From assembly GCA_964229355.1 (NCBI GenBank), contig CAXRDE010000004.1, positions 186,001-250,000 on the forward strand: DNA of 64,000 nucleotides, given 5' to 3'. Shown here piece by piece: positions 42,711 through 50,790 of the stretch. Position 1 is the stretch's first letter. Each line of letters starts with the position of its first letter. A program made the translations under genes and the position numbers. Source of the DNA: CAXRDE01 sp964229355 (GTDB lineage: Bacteria > Cyanobacteriota > Sericytochromatia > UBA7694). The notes under the pieces were generated by a model that had not been told where the DNA came from, did not search any database, and saw only the letters and a list, made by a program, of their open reading frames with translations.

Positions 42711-43929
42711 AGGGATTATATCCCTGGGGGGTGGTGTTTTGCGTGGGGGCCTGTGCGGGTGGGGCCTGTTGGGTTGGCGGGGCTTGCGCTGCAGGAGCCT
42801 GTGTTGAAACCGGCGTTTGGGGCTGCACGGGTGCTGGCTCCGCAGGCGTGGTGGCTGCTGCTTCAGGGGTTGGGCCATACTCCGGAAAATACTGGCGGGG
42901 AAAACCCGCCGCATCCATATCGATGGGTTCGCCACTGCCGGTTTTCAGGGGGAGGCTCGAAGGGCTGGGAATCAATTCGTTATTGGCGGTAATCATAATC
43001 GGCATATCGCCTACCTTTTTCCAGCCTTTGAGTTCTGCGGGTTTGTAGGTTAAGACGCTACCGTCTTTGTAGGTGATAGCTACGGTGCTTTGGCCCCCGT
43101 AATACGCTTTGTTTACGGCTTCTAAGTTTGTATAGTCAAAGACCTGGCCGGAGGGGCGGTAATCGGCGGGGAAGTAAGTGATTTGGGCCACGGTCACCGC
43201 ATTTTGCGCCAGCGCTGCTTTCATGTCTTCAGGGAGCTGAGCTTCTAAAGTGGCCACATCTACCGTGGGTTCATCGGACCATTGTTTGACCATTGTTTGC
43301 AAAAATTGGCCCGGAATGCCGGAGGCAATAAAAACCGCCAGACCCACAAACCCCATGGTCAGAAGGGCCACCTGCTGGTTCATGCGGGACTGGAACCAAT
43401 TTTGTTGGCGATCGGGCACTTTAAAGAGCAAGCGGGCAATGGTTTCTTTGGCAAACTTGTAGTCGGGGTCCAGACGCAGCGCCGTTTCAAGCTCGGTTTC
43501 AGTGAAGTTGTACCATTTCTTCTCGGCGTAAGCGATGGCCAAATGCACCCGATACAAGGGGCGGTGAGGGTATAAAGCAGCCACTTCTTTCAGGTAGCGC
43601 AGGGCCAGATCCGTTTCGCTACGCTTCCAGGCGCGAATGCCCTCTTTAAAAAGCATCTCAATACGCTCCTGGCTGGGCACGTTTTTGCGGCCCAGGGTGG
43701 TGAGATCGTAGCGCGCGCGCATGACGGGATCACTGAGCGTTTCGTAGGCGCGGGTCAGTTGCAGCATTTTCTCGGCGGCCTGTAGACGCACATCACCATC
43801 GGCACTTTTTAAATTAAGTGCCATAGACTCTTCTTGAAAGGCGGTTTCCACTTCGCTGTGCGTGGCAGAAGGCTCTAACTGAAGCAGTTCATAGTAATTG
43901 GGGTCTGTTAAAAAGGCCTGATCGAGCAT
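42700..43929 (-). CDS. DnaJ-like protein without HPD, with TPR-like and membrane segments
   Basis: 409 aa. N-terminal J-like domain (NYYELLQLEPSATHSEVETA ... YETLSDPVMRARYDL, about 11-75) in which the His-Pro-Asp motif needed to stimulate DnaK is absent (the loop reads MALNLKSADG). Then a TPR-like helical region (about 90-160), one membrane span at about 185-205, an exported or cytoplasmic beta domain, and a Pro/Ala/Gln-rich tail. First gene of the pseudopilin operon; it may recruit or scaffold rather than act with Hsp70 (inference). Confidence 0.82.
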   Translation of the reverse strand: MLDQAFLTDPNYYELLQLEPSATHSEVETAFQEESMALNLKSADGDVRLQAAEKMLQLTRAYETLSDPVMRARYDLTTLGRKNVPSQERIEMLFKEGIRAWKRSETDLALRYLKEVAALYPHRPLYRVHLAIAYAEKKWYNFTETELETALRLDPDYKFAKETIARLLFKVPDRQQNWFQSRMNQQVALLTMGFVGLAVFIASGIPGQFLQTMVKQWSDEPTVDVATLEAQLPEDMKAALAQNAVTVAQITYFPADYRPSGQVFDYTNLEAVNKAYYGGQSTVAITYKDGSVLTYKPAELKGWKKVGDMPIMITANNELIPSPSSLPLKTGSGEPIDMDAAGFPRQYFPEYGPTPEAAATTPAEPAPVQPQTPVSTQAPAAQAPPTQQAPPAQAPTQNTTPQGYNPYGN

Positions 43930-44021
43930 GCATACTTCCTTCTCCTTGTATTATAGGAAAATTCTGGCGAAGTTTGTGGATTTTGGGTTTAAGAACAGAC
44001 CAGTATTGCTTAAAGAAAAGG

Positions 44022-45125
44022 TTAAAAAACAATCACTTCTTCGTTTTTACCCGCAAAGGGGAAGCTGTCGACGCGGTACCCTTGCTCGCTATTGACGTTA
44101 AAGATCCGGCTCACCTGTTCGGTATCTTCGTGGGTAATGTACAGGGTCCGTTGATCCTGTGACAAAGAGAGGTGTCGCGCTTCGTTCGCTGGTAAGGGAA
44201 TGGCGGGCATGCGGCGTAAAAAAGCCCCGCGCAGTTCGAAGCGTTCCACGCGATTGTCAATGGTGGCGTAGAGACGGGTCCCGTCTTTGCTAATGACAGA
44301 GCTGTAGAGAATACCCACGGCCTTTTGCAGGGCCACCTGGCGGTTCACTGAGCCTTGCTTAATATCGAAGGCGTAAAGGCTCACTTCACCTTTTAACTGG
44401 TGAAAGGCATAAAAGAATTTACCCTGGGGAGACAAAAGGCCCACGTTGTTACCAAAGGGGACGCCGTGGGGAAACTTCTGTTGGTCCACCACCTGCTGGG
44501 CGTCAATGTCAACGGTAGTACGCTCAATGTTTTCATCGCCAAAGTATACCGACTGAATCAAGTTGGGACGGTCTCCCCACTCCAGCAGGCCCGCCGGAAA
44601 GTGAGAGGCCAGGTATTCCCAGGCGCCGGTGTTTAAGTCGTTGCGCAGCAGTCCACCAATGCCGCCCTCTTTGGCGGATACAAAGACCGACTGGTCGCGG
44701 ACCTGCACATCAATGGGCAAGAGTCTGGCCTGAGAAAAAGAGAGGGAACGATCGAGAACAAATGTCTTGAGATCCAGCACATACAGATCATATTCAGGTT
44801 GTGCTGCCCCCGAGCGTACCGAGAGATACAGTTTGCCCTGGGGGTGATCGCCGGTCATGGTCAGCACCCGGCCCGGTACGTCAATGCGACGCACCCAACG
44901 GGTTTGCAGGTTCATAATTTTGAGGGTAGAGCGGTTGTTTGTGGTGGGCTCAATCACACATAAATACTGGTCTTGCTGACGCTGAGGGTCAAATCCAGGA
45001 TCCATGTTTTGGGCCTGTTGGGCCCTCAGAGAAGCAGCGGGAACGGATCCCTGACGTACAGGAACACTCTGACAAGCGATTAGAAGAGAGACGCTTGCCG
45101 TTGCAAACGCCAGGGCGCGTTTCAC
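44022..45125 (-). CDS. Lipoprotein, probable beta-propeller
   Basis: 367 aa. Lipobox LIAC at about 15-18. The mature protein has repeated four-strand blades (NNRSTLKIMNLQTRW, EYDLYVLDLKTFVLD, GEVSLYAFDIKQGS, RTLYITHEDTEQV) as in YVTN-type or WD40-like propellers. Function unknown; probably binding rather than catalysis. Starts GTG one codon after the TAA of the upstream lipoprotein gene, so co-translated with it. Confidence 0.78.
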   Translation of the reverse strand: MKRALAFATASVSLLIACQSVPVRQGSVPAASLRAQQAQNMDPGFDPQRQQDQYLCVIEPTTNNRSTLKIMNLQTRWVRRIDVPGRVLTMTGDHPQGKLYLSVRSGAAQPEYDLYVLDLKTFVLDRSLSFSQARLLPIDVQVRDQSVFVSAKEGGIGGLLRNDLNTGAWEYLASHFPAGLLEWGDRPNLIQSVYFGDENIERTTVDIDAQQVVDQQKFPHGVPFGNNVGLLSPQGKFFYAFHQLKGEVSLYAFDIKQGSVNRQVALQKAVGILYSSVISKDGTRLYATIDNRVERFELRGAFLRRMPAIPLPANEARHLSLSQDQRTLYITHEDTEQVSRIFNVNSEQGYRVDSFPFAGKNEEVIVF

Positions 45126-45536
45126 TTAAAGCAGACCTGCCAGTTCATAGCGTTCTTTGAGATCATTATAGACATCGCGCCAGCCATTGTTGGCGGCGAG
45201 TTTCACCGCCAGTTGCGCTTCACCCGGCGTGGTGCGGTAACGAGAACTCACTTGTCCACCTTCACGGACCACGGTTTGTACGCTTACAGTGCTGTTACCC
45301 AGGGGGCGACGAATCAATTGTAAGGTCATTTCTTCGCCACTGCTTTGCTCAATGATCATGTTGAGTTCGGTGCGATCGGCGTTGTATTCATAACGCGAGT
45401 CTACCACGCCGCGGGCGGGGGTGTTTTGGGCGGTCAGGGCGGGGTTTGGGGGCAATACGGGGCTTACGCCCTGGCGAGGACCTGCACAGGCCACCAGCAC
45501 CATCGATAGACCCACCAAAGGCAGACATTTGTTCAT
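45126..45536 (-). CDS. Small lipoprotein, unknown function
   Basis: 136 aa. Lipobox LVAC, then a short linker and a beta-rich domain (RYEYNADRTELNMIIEQ, TVSVQTVVREGGQ). No family recognised. The ATG at 45536 has AGGAG 9 nt upstream. Forms a two-gene unit with the propeller lipoprotein. Confidence 0.75.
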   Translation of the reverse strand: MNKCLPLVGLSMVLVACAGPRQGVSPVLPPNPALTAQNTPARGVVDSRYEYNADRTELNMIIEQSSGEEMTLQLIRRPLGNSTVSVQTVVREGGQVSSRYRTTPGEAQLAVKLAANNGWRDVYNDLKERYELAGLL

Positions 45537-45620
45537 GATTGACAACTCCTTCTGATACGCAATGCTTATTTTCCTTTAATTTAGCACAAATTTAAACTTT
45601 TCGCAAAGATCTGCGCCAAA

Positions 45621-46457
45621 TTACCAGCGACCGCCACCGAGGGTCGTGGCGAAGAACTGCTGCACCTGTTTAACGCCCTGATCAAAGCCAATGCGCCCCA
45701 TATAACTGCCGGAGCGCAACGCCTCAATGCGGTCGGGTTCAAGCTTGTAAATCATTTTGTCCGTGGGCAAAATATAGTCGTTGTCTTCCACCATGCCATT
45801 TTTTTTGGTGATGATGTAGTTCATAATATCCAGGGTCTCAAGACGGGTGGCCTCTTTAAGGGCATAGTATTTCGATTCCTGAATAATGCTGTCTACATCA
45901 TTGCCCTGAAACTCCCCTTTTTGGGGGGGCATAGAGGCATCGACCTTGCCATGAATATCGGTGATTTTGGCATAGAGCTTTTTGAAAGCTTCACAATTGC
46001 GCACCAGAAGCTCTTGATCGGTTTCAATGCGCGATTGTAGACGCAGAACGGTTTTGTCTACTTCTAAACCAATGCCCATTTTGAGCACTTCGTTGGTGCG
46101 CTCAATCATGGACATGGCCCGCGATAAAAAGGTGTATAAACGGGTGAAATGGTGCTCTAAAAACTCGGCGTTTTCCATCAAATCGAGGCGACCTGCACTG
46201 AGCTCGATAAACCCATCTTCCACCAGATTCTTGTCGAAAGCAATCTCAGCGGGAATGCCCATGGCAGGCATGAGGTTTTGCCACCATTCGGTGTTGGTGA
46301 TAGGACTTGAGGTGAGCATAATGCCCCCAAACTCAATATCTACCCGTTCGATAGGCACCAAATAACCATAGGTCAAAGGATCTACCCGGTACTTAAATTC
46401 ATTTTCCCATTTGCCGCCAAAACCCAGAGTGGTTTTGACCATTTCACGAATATCCAT
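45621..46457 (-). CDS. Conserved-looking protein of unknown function
   Basis: 278 aa, acidic and mostly helical, without signal peptide or membrane span. N-terminal part (RVDPLTYGYLVPIERVDIEF) is beta-like; the middle (about 95-200) is a long helical, probably coiled-coil region rich in Glu/Leu/Arg. No family recognised. GGAG lies 9 nt before the ATG, and base use matches its neighbours, so I regard it as a real gene. Confidence 0.7.
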   Translation of the reverse strand: MDIREMVKTTLGFGGKWENEFKYRVDPLTYGYLVPIERVDIEFGGIMLTSSPITNTEWWQNLMPAMGIPAEIAFDKNLVEDGFIELSAGRLDLMENAEFLEHHFTRLYTFLSRAMSMIERTNEVLKMGIGLEVDKTVLRLQSRIETDQELLVRNCEAFKKLYAKITDIHGKVDASMPPQKGEFQGNDVDSIIQESKYYALKEATRLETLDIMNYIITKKNGMVEDNDYILPTDKMIYKLEPDRIEALRSGSYMGRIGFDQGVKQVQQFFATTLGGGRW

Positions 46458-46511
46458 CTCACACGCTCCTCAGGCTGGCATTATAACATTTCGGGGCCCT
46501 TGCCCTGCCTT

Positions 46512-48614
46512 TTAACGACCTGACTGACGCAAAAATTGTGCGGCCAAAATATATTTGGCCCCACTCCACGTGAGGGGCAAAGCCGAAACCCAACGCTGTT
46601 TTTGTTCGTCGTATTGTTCTCCCAATTGCTGAGAGGGAGTACTTAAGCCGTAGCCTGTGGTGGTATCGTGTAACGCCTGAGCCTTGAGGGGTTCTCCCAC
46701 GAGGCTATAGTAAATGGACAGCCACTCGGTGGTGACGGGCCAGGGTTGGCCGTCGTAATACCGATCGTTGGTATAGCGGCGGATACCGCCCTGGGGCGAG
46801 CGGAGGGTGGTATCAATGGCGTTTGCCATGGCCAACATGCGGGGGTCTTTGGCCTCGAACACCTGAAAGGGGTATACCAGGGCCAAATTGGCGGCTTCCA
46901 CCTTCATGTCCTGCCGCTGGCGATCCAGATTATAACCTCTAACAAAATAGCCTTCGGCCTCGTTCCATAGGTGCGTCTCAATGCCCGCTTTCATGCGCGC
47001 GGCGGCGTCGCGATAACGCGTGGCGCGTACGGTGTCTCCCATGCGTTCAGCCACTTTTTCACCGGCTTTTAAACCGGCATAGCCCGCTGCGTTGCTATAG
47101 GTCCAACTGTCGCTGGTGGACAGTTCCCACAGGTCGCGGGTAGGCCCCAGTAAGCCGGTGCGGGCATCCTGGTTTTGCAGCAAATAATCGCAGGCCCGTT
47201 GAATCACCGGCCACTTGCTTTGCAGCCAGTCAAAGGCCTGGGTTTTCTCAGCATAATAGACCATCATCCAGGGCAGGGTGCCCACCTGATCGTGTTCATT
47301 GCCCCGATCGCCAAAATCATAAAACGCCTGGCCGTTGGTCATATAGTTGATGGCCCAGCTGCCGTTGGGTTTTTGGTTGGCGGCCATAAAGTCTAAAAAG
47401 GCGCGGGTTTCTTCGCTGTGGCCGGACTGTAAATGGGCCAGGGCAATAAAGCTGCCGTCACGGGGCCACGAAAAACGATACGGTGGGCTCGTGCTGGTGG
47501 GGCCTGCCAAATGTGCGCCTGTGCGGGCAGAGTGCTGCTTCATGACAATGAGTGCTCGCTCGTACACCTGGCGTTCAGATTCACCCATGCCCTGGGGCAT
47601 AACGGCGGTGGCCAAAAATTCTTGCCAATAACGGGTGTTGCCGGCCTGTACGGTGGCCCATGGCGCCTGGCGGGCCTGGGCCAGGTTTTGCGACGCTTCG
47701 GCTAAGCTACCGCCTGCGGCGATAAAACTGCGTTGTTCGGTGCTGGCACCGGGAGCTAAAGCAATGGGAGCGGTGGCCAGAGCTCCATTCACCCCTAAGC
47801 CAGCTCCTGCTGAGGATGTGGCGTTACCGTGCAGGCGTCCGTCTTCAGCATCGTTCATGGCGTCCTGGGCCTGGGTTAAGAAGTTTTTAACGCCCCCGCA
47901 CTGAAATTGGTCAGCGGGTTGTTCAAAGCCCACCATAAAGTGCACCTGATTTTCGTAGTGATGCAGGGCACCCTCGGCGGGCAGGTAGGCACAGCGATCG
48001 CCCGTGGGGAACAGGTTCACCGTCAGGTTTTCATAGAAAAACGGGGTGACGCTCAGGGGCTGGGTGCCCCGGTTGTGAATCGTCCAGTGTCGTGTGTGCA
48101 CGCTGCTTTGGCGATGCACCACATCGGTGGTTTCCACCTCTATATTGCCATCTCGGGTACGAAAACGACTGCGCACCATATCGGTGCCGGGGTCCACCTG
48201 CTGGCCCAGAGACTCCATATCGTGGAGCCAGACAAATTTGCCGTTATAGGCAATGCCTGAGTAAGCATCCCAGAGGTGGTCCTCGCCCAGCTCTGGATAA
48301 AACAACTCCACCAGAGCTCCGGTTTTGGCCCCCCGTCCTTGCGGGCCGGACACCACCGTGAGTAAATCGCCGTTTGAAGAAGCGGCAAAGTTAGGGGGAT
48401 CACCCATTAATAGCGACAGGGGTTCTCGGCCCTGGGCATCCACCACCTGAGAGCGCAGGAGCGGTGTGGCGGTTCCGGCCTGGCTACCTGCCCGTTGGGC
48501 ATTCAGGGCAGCGTTGGCCGGATTGTTTTGGAGGGTGCCACTGCGGGGGCTGCAGGACACCAGACTTAAGGATAGGGCAGTGAAATAGCTTAAAAAGATA
48601 GAAAGTTTTTGCAT
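46512..48614 (-). CDS. GH15 glucoamylase-like lipoprotein
   Basis: 700 aa. Signal with lipobox LVSC at about 18-21. Beta-sandwich domain at about 60-300, then the (alpha/alpha)6 catalytic barrel: FSWPRDGSFIALA, GSWAINYMTNG, RDLWELS with the general-acid Glu, TTEWLSIYYSLVG, GEQYD near the second Glu, and PLTWSGAKYI. These enzymes release glucose from the ends of alpha-glucans. As a lipoprotein it should act outside the cytoplasmic membrane. Its promoter lies in the end of the upstream decarboxylase gene; see the separate entry. Confidence 0.9.
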   Translation of the reverse strand: MQKLSIFLSYFTALSLSLVSCSPRSGTLQNNPANAALNAQRAGSQAGTATPLLRSQVVDAQGREPLSLLMGDPPNFAASSNGDLLTVVSGPQGRGAKTGALVELFYPELGEDHLWDAYSGIAYNGKFVWLHDMESLGQQVDPGTDMVRSRFRTRDGNIEVETTDVVHRQSSVHTRHWTIHNRGTQPLSVTPFFYENLTVNLFPTGDRCAYLPAEGALHHYENQVHFMVGFEQPADQFQCGGVKNFLTQAQDAMNDAEDGRLHGNATSSAGAGLGVNGALATAPIALAPGASTEQRSFIAAGGSLAEASQNLAQARQAPWATVQAGNTRYWQEFLATAVMPQGMGESERQVYERALIVMKQHSARTGAHLAGPTSTSPPYRFSWPRDGSFIALAHLQSGHSEETRAFLDFMAANQKPNGSWAINYMTNGQAFYDFGDRGNEHDQVGTLPWMMVYYAEKTQAFDWLQSKWPVIQRACDYLLQNQDARTGLLGPTRDLWELSTSDSWTYSNAAGYAGLKAGEKVAERMGDTVRATRYRDAAARMKAGIETHLWNEAEGYFVRGYNLDRQRQDMKVEAANLALVYPFQVFEAKDPRMLAMANAIDTTLRSPQGGIRRYTNDRYYDGQPWPVTTEWLSIYYSLVGEPLKAQALHDTTTGYGLSTPSQQLGEQYDEQKQRWVSALPLTWSGAKYILAAQFLRQSGR

Positions 48615-48619
48615 ACCCT

Positions 48620-50548
48620 CTATTTTAACGCGGTTTCTTCATTTTTCAAAACATAAATTTCACCATCATAGGCCCCTTGAATGGTTAATTTTTGAGCGTC
48701 CAGGGCTTTGAGATAATCAATGTGGACTTGCTCAATCCATTGGCCGGGAACCAGCGAGGGAATACCGGGAGGGTAAGGGGTGACCAGACCCGAACTAATG
48801 CGCCCTTTACAGCGTTCCAGGGGCACGCTTTCACGCTCGCCAAAGAAAGCGTCGGCGGGCAGGCATTTGAGTTCAATGGGGGGTAAATTGACAGGCACCC
48901 GACGGCGCTGCTGTTTTTCGGGCAGTAAGGGCACCTTGTGCTGATCCAATTTCTTTAAGGCATTGTACAAACGCACCACCTTTGAGCGGGTGCCGCCCAG
49001 GGTAAGCAACACCAAAATCGTGGAGTGGGTATATTTTTCGATTTCTAAGCCAATTTCATCGCGCAGATAGCGATGAATTTCTTGTGTAGAATAATCCAGC
49101 CGCGAAACATCAATCAGAATTTTCAGCGGATCATGGGACATATTGTCCGTGGCGTAGTGGGGAAAGATGCGGGCAAAATCCTCGGGACCTAAAATTTGAA
49201 TGCGCTGGAGTTTTTTGACTTCGGCCTTGAGTTCTTCGACGTATTGCAGCAGATTGTTGATCATGCCGTAGCCCTCCATTTCTAGCTGCTTATGGCACAC
49301 ATCGAGCGAGGCGATAATTTGGTATTTGGGAGACGTGCTGGCGTAGATACTATAGATCTCATGAAAAAAGTCCGCATCGAAGTCTGGATCGTTGACATGA
49401 ATGTATGAGGCCTGCGAGAACGCGGAAACCACCTTGTGGGCCGAATGGGTGACGTAGTCTGCGCCCGCGTGAATGGCTGAGTAAGGGCGAAAGCGGGGGT
49501 GAAACAACGAGTAAGCAAACCAGGCCTCATCAATAAATACTTTCACGCCGTGGGCGTGGGCCATGTCCACAATTTGACGAATATCTGACAAGAGGCCGTC
49601 ATAGGTGCAGCCCGTTAACACCAGCAGTTTGGCGTGGGGATTGTTTTCGATGGCCGTGCGAATATCCGCCAGCTTTGGGGGTGAAAAAATGCCGTAGTCG
49701 GGCTGAAAGACACTGTCCAAATAACAGGGGTTTGCCCCCGCCTGCAAAATACCGTAGTGCACGGACTTATGGCAGTTTCGGTCAATAATAACGGTGTCGT
49801 GCTTGCGGAGCAAGGTTTGCAACACAATTTTATTGGAGGTGCTTGAGCCGTTGGTTACATAAAAGGTTTTTGCCACTTCAAAGGTATAGGCTGCGGCCTC
49901 CTGGGATTTACCAATCATGTGGGTGCCTTCGGTTAAGGAGCCGAGGGAGTCCACCGACACCGATAAATCGCTGACAAACACATTGCGGCCAAAAAAGCGG
50001 TAAAAGTCGTGAATATAGGGGGAGTTACGAAAACTTGCGCCTCCACTGTGACCGGGCGTGTGCCAGGAGTCGTTGCTTTCTACCACGTATTTTTTGTAAG
50101 CGGTCCAAAAGGGGGTCTGGGAGCGATCGTCAAAATCGTTGAGAATGTAGCCCAGAATCGACTCGGGATCGAGCAAAATGTCATCGCGGAAGAAAAAGGA
50201 CTCGATTTCTTCAGAGGTATTGATAATTTCGAGACCGTCAGACTCATCGCCTAAAATATACAAGGGTATCGACACCCGCAGGGCTTTAATGGCGTCAATC
50301 ATGGCTACGGCCTGATCCTGTGTGACCCGTTGAAAGTCCACGCTGAGCAACACCGCTTGAATATCGCCATCCTCTTCAAGAAAATGTAGGGCTTCTTCCA
50401 TGGCGGCGGCTTCCAGCACCTCAATGGTGACGTCTTCACGGGCAAAAGAGGCAATGCAGCGCTCAATGTTTTCGGTAATTTGCTCGCGTACATCGGCGGT
50501 CGCTTCGACCACCAAAATTTTCAAGCAAGGAATCAGGGAAATCGACAT
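48620..50548 (-). CDS. Orn/Lys/Arg decarboxylase, PLP-dependent fold I
   Basis: 642 aa. N-terminal receiver-like wing domain (about 10-130), then the fold-I core: DSWHTPGHSGG, FVTNGSSTSNKIV, VLTGCTYDGLLSDI, FIDEAWFAYS, and the PLP Lys372 in HSAHK. C-terminal domain with RISSGLVTPYPPGIPSLVPGQ. Decarboxylates arginine, lysine or ornithine for polyamine supply or acid resistance; the sequence alone does not fix which. No convincing ribosome site. The 90 bp just upstream encode the end of a truncated gene, then an IS element, so its original promoter may have been displaced. Confidence 0.92.
   Translation of the reverse strand: MSISLIPCLKILVVEATADVREQITENIERCIASFAREDVTIEVLEAAAMEEALHFLEEDGDIQAVLLSVDFQRVTQDQAVAMIDAIKALRVSIPLYILGDESDGLEIINTSEEIESFFFRDDILLDPESILGYILNDFDDRSQTPFWTAYKKYVVESNDSWHTPGHSGGASFRNSPYIHDFYRFFGRNVFVSDLSVSVDSLGSLTEGTHMIGKSQEAAAYTFEVAKTFYVTNGSSTSNKIVLQTLLRKHDTVIIDRNCHKSVHYGILQAGANPCYLDSVFQPDYGIFSPPKLADIRTAIENNPHAKLLVLTGCTYDGLLSDIRQIVDMAHAHGVKVFIDEAWFAYSLFHPRFRPYSAIHAGADYVTHSAHKVVSAFSQASYIHVNDPDFDADFFHEIYSIYASTSPKYQIIASLDVCHKQLEMEGYGMINNLLQYVEELKAEVKKLQRIQILGPEDFARIFPHYATDNMSHDPLKILIDVSRLDYSTQEIHRYLRDEIGLEIEKYTHSTILVLLTLGGTRSKVVRLYNALKKLDQHKVPLLPEKQQRRRVPVNLPPIELKCLPADAFFGERESVPLERCKGRISSGLVTPYPPGIPSLVPGQWIEQVHIDYLKALDAQKLTIQGAYDGEIYVLKNEETALK
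48622..48649 (-). promoter_or_regulatory. Strong sigma70-type promoter for the GH15 gene
   Basis: TTGAAA (48649-48644), 16-bp spacer, TAAAAT (48627-48622), each 5/6 to consensus. It lies wholly within the end of the decarboxylase gene. The GH15 ATG begins 7 nt after the -10, so the mRNA would have almost no leader; AGAGG sits only 2 nt before the ATG. Confidence 0.6.
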
Positions 50549-50555
50549 GTTCGGT

Positions 50556-50637
50556 TTAACTTTCTATGGGTTTTTCTTCAAGGTTTTGCGGCGTATTGGC
50601 AAAGGGGTACAAATGGTCCCACAGGGCATCTAAAAGT
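50556..50637 (-). pseudogene. Truncated 3' end of a gene interrupted at the IS border
   Basis: On the - strand an open frame runs from the IS edge to a TAA 7 nt before the decarboxylase ATG, encoding about 26 residues (LLDALWDHLYPFANTPQNLE and a few more). Codon use resembles nearby genes. The matching 5' part is not present on the other side of the IS. It is short, so chance cannot be excluded. Confidence 0.4.
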
Positions 50638-50790
50638 TGACATACTCCCCGCCATAAATGACGGGGATTCTCAAGCTACGCTTACTCTACTGAGTTACGT
50701 TAGCGCTTGAGGGGCCAGCCCGGCCCCAATAGCTGCAATGTTTCTCGCAGCGTTTACGTCTCGGTCTAAGCTCAGGTTGCAATACGGACA
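50636..50790 (-). ncRNA. Predicted omegaRNA (TnpB guide RNA scaffold)
   Basis: In this family the RNA overlaps the 3' end of tnpB and ends at the element's right end, the guide being the adjoining flank. Here the tnpB 3' end, the intervening stem TTGAG.. and the terminal hairpin ATCCCCGTC..GGCGGGGAG lie in order on the - strand. The predicted guide would start with TTTTAGATGCCC in the flank below 50636. Length and 5' end are estimates. Confidence 0.5.

Noticed and set aside
42711..42935. N-terminal extension of the PilV-like protein
   Set aside because: Gives Pro/Arg-rich sequence read in the wrong frame of the DnaJ-like gene and would bury the prepilin signal.
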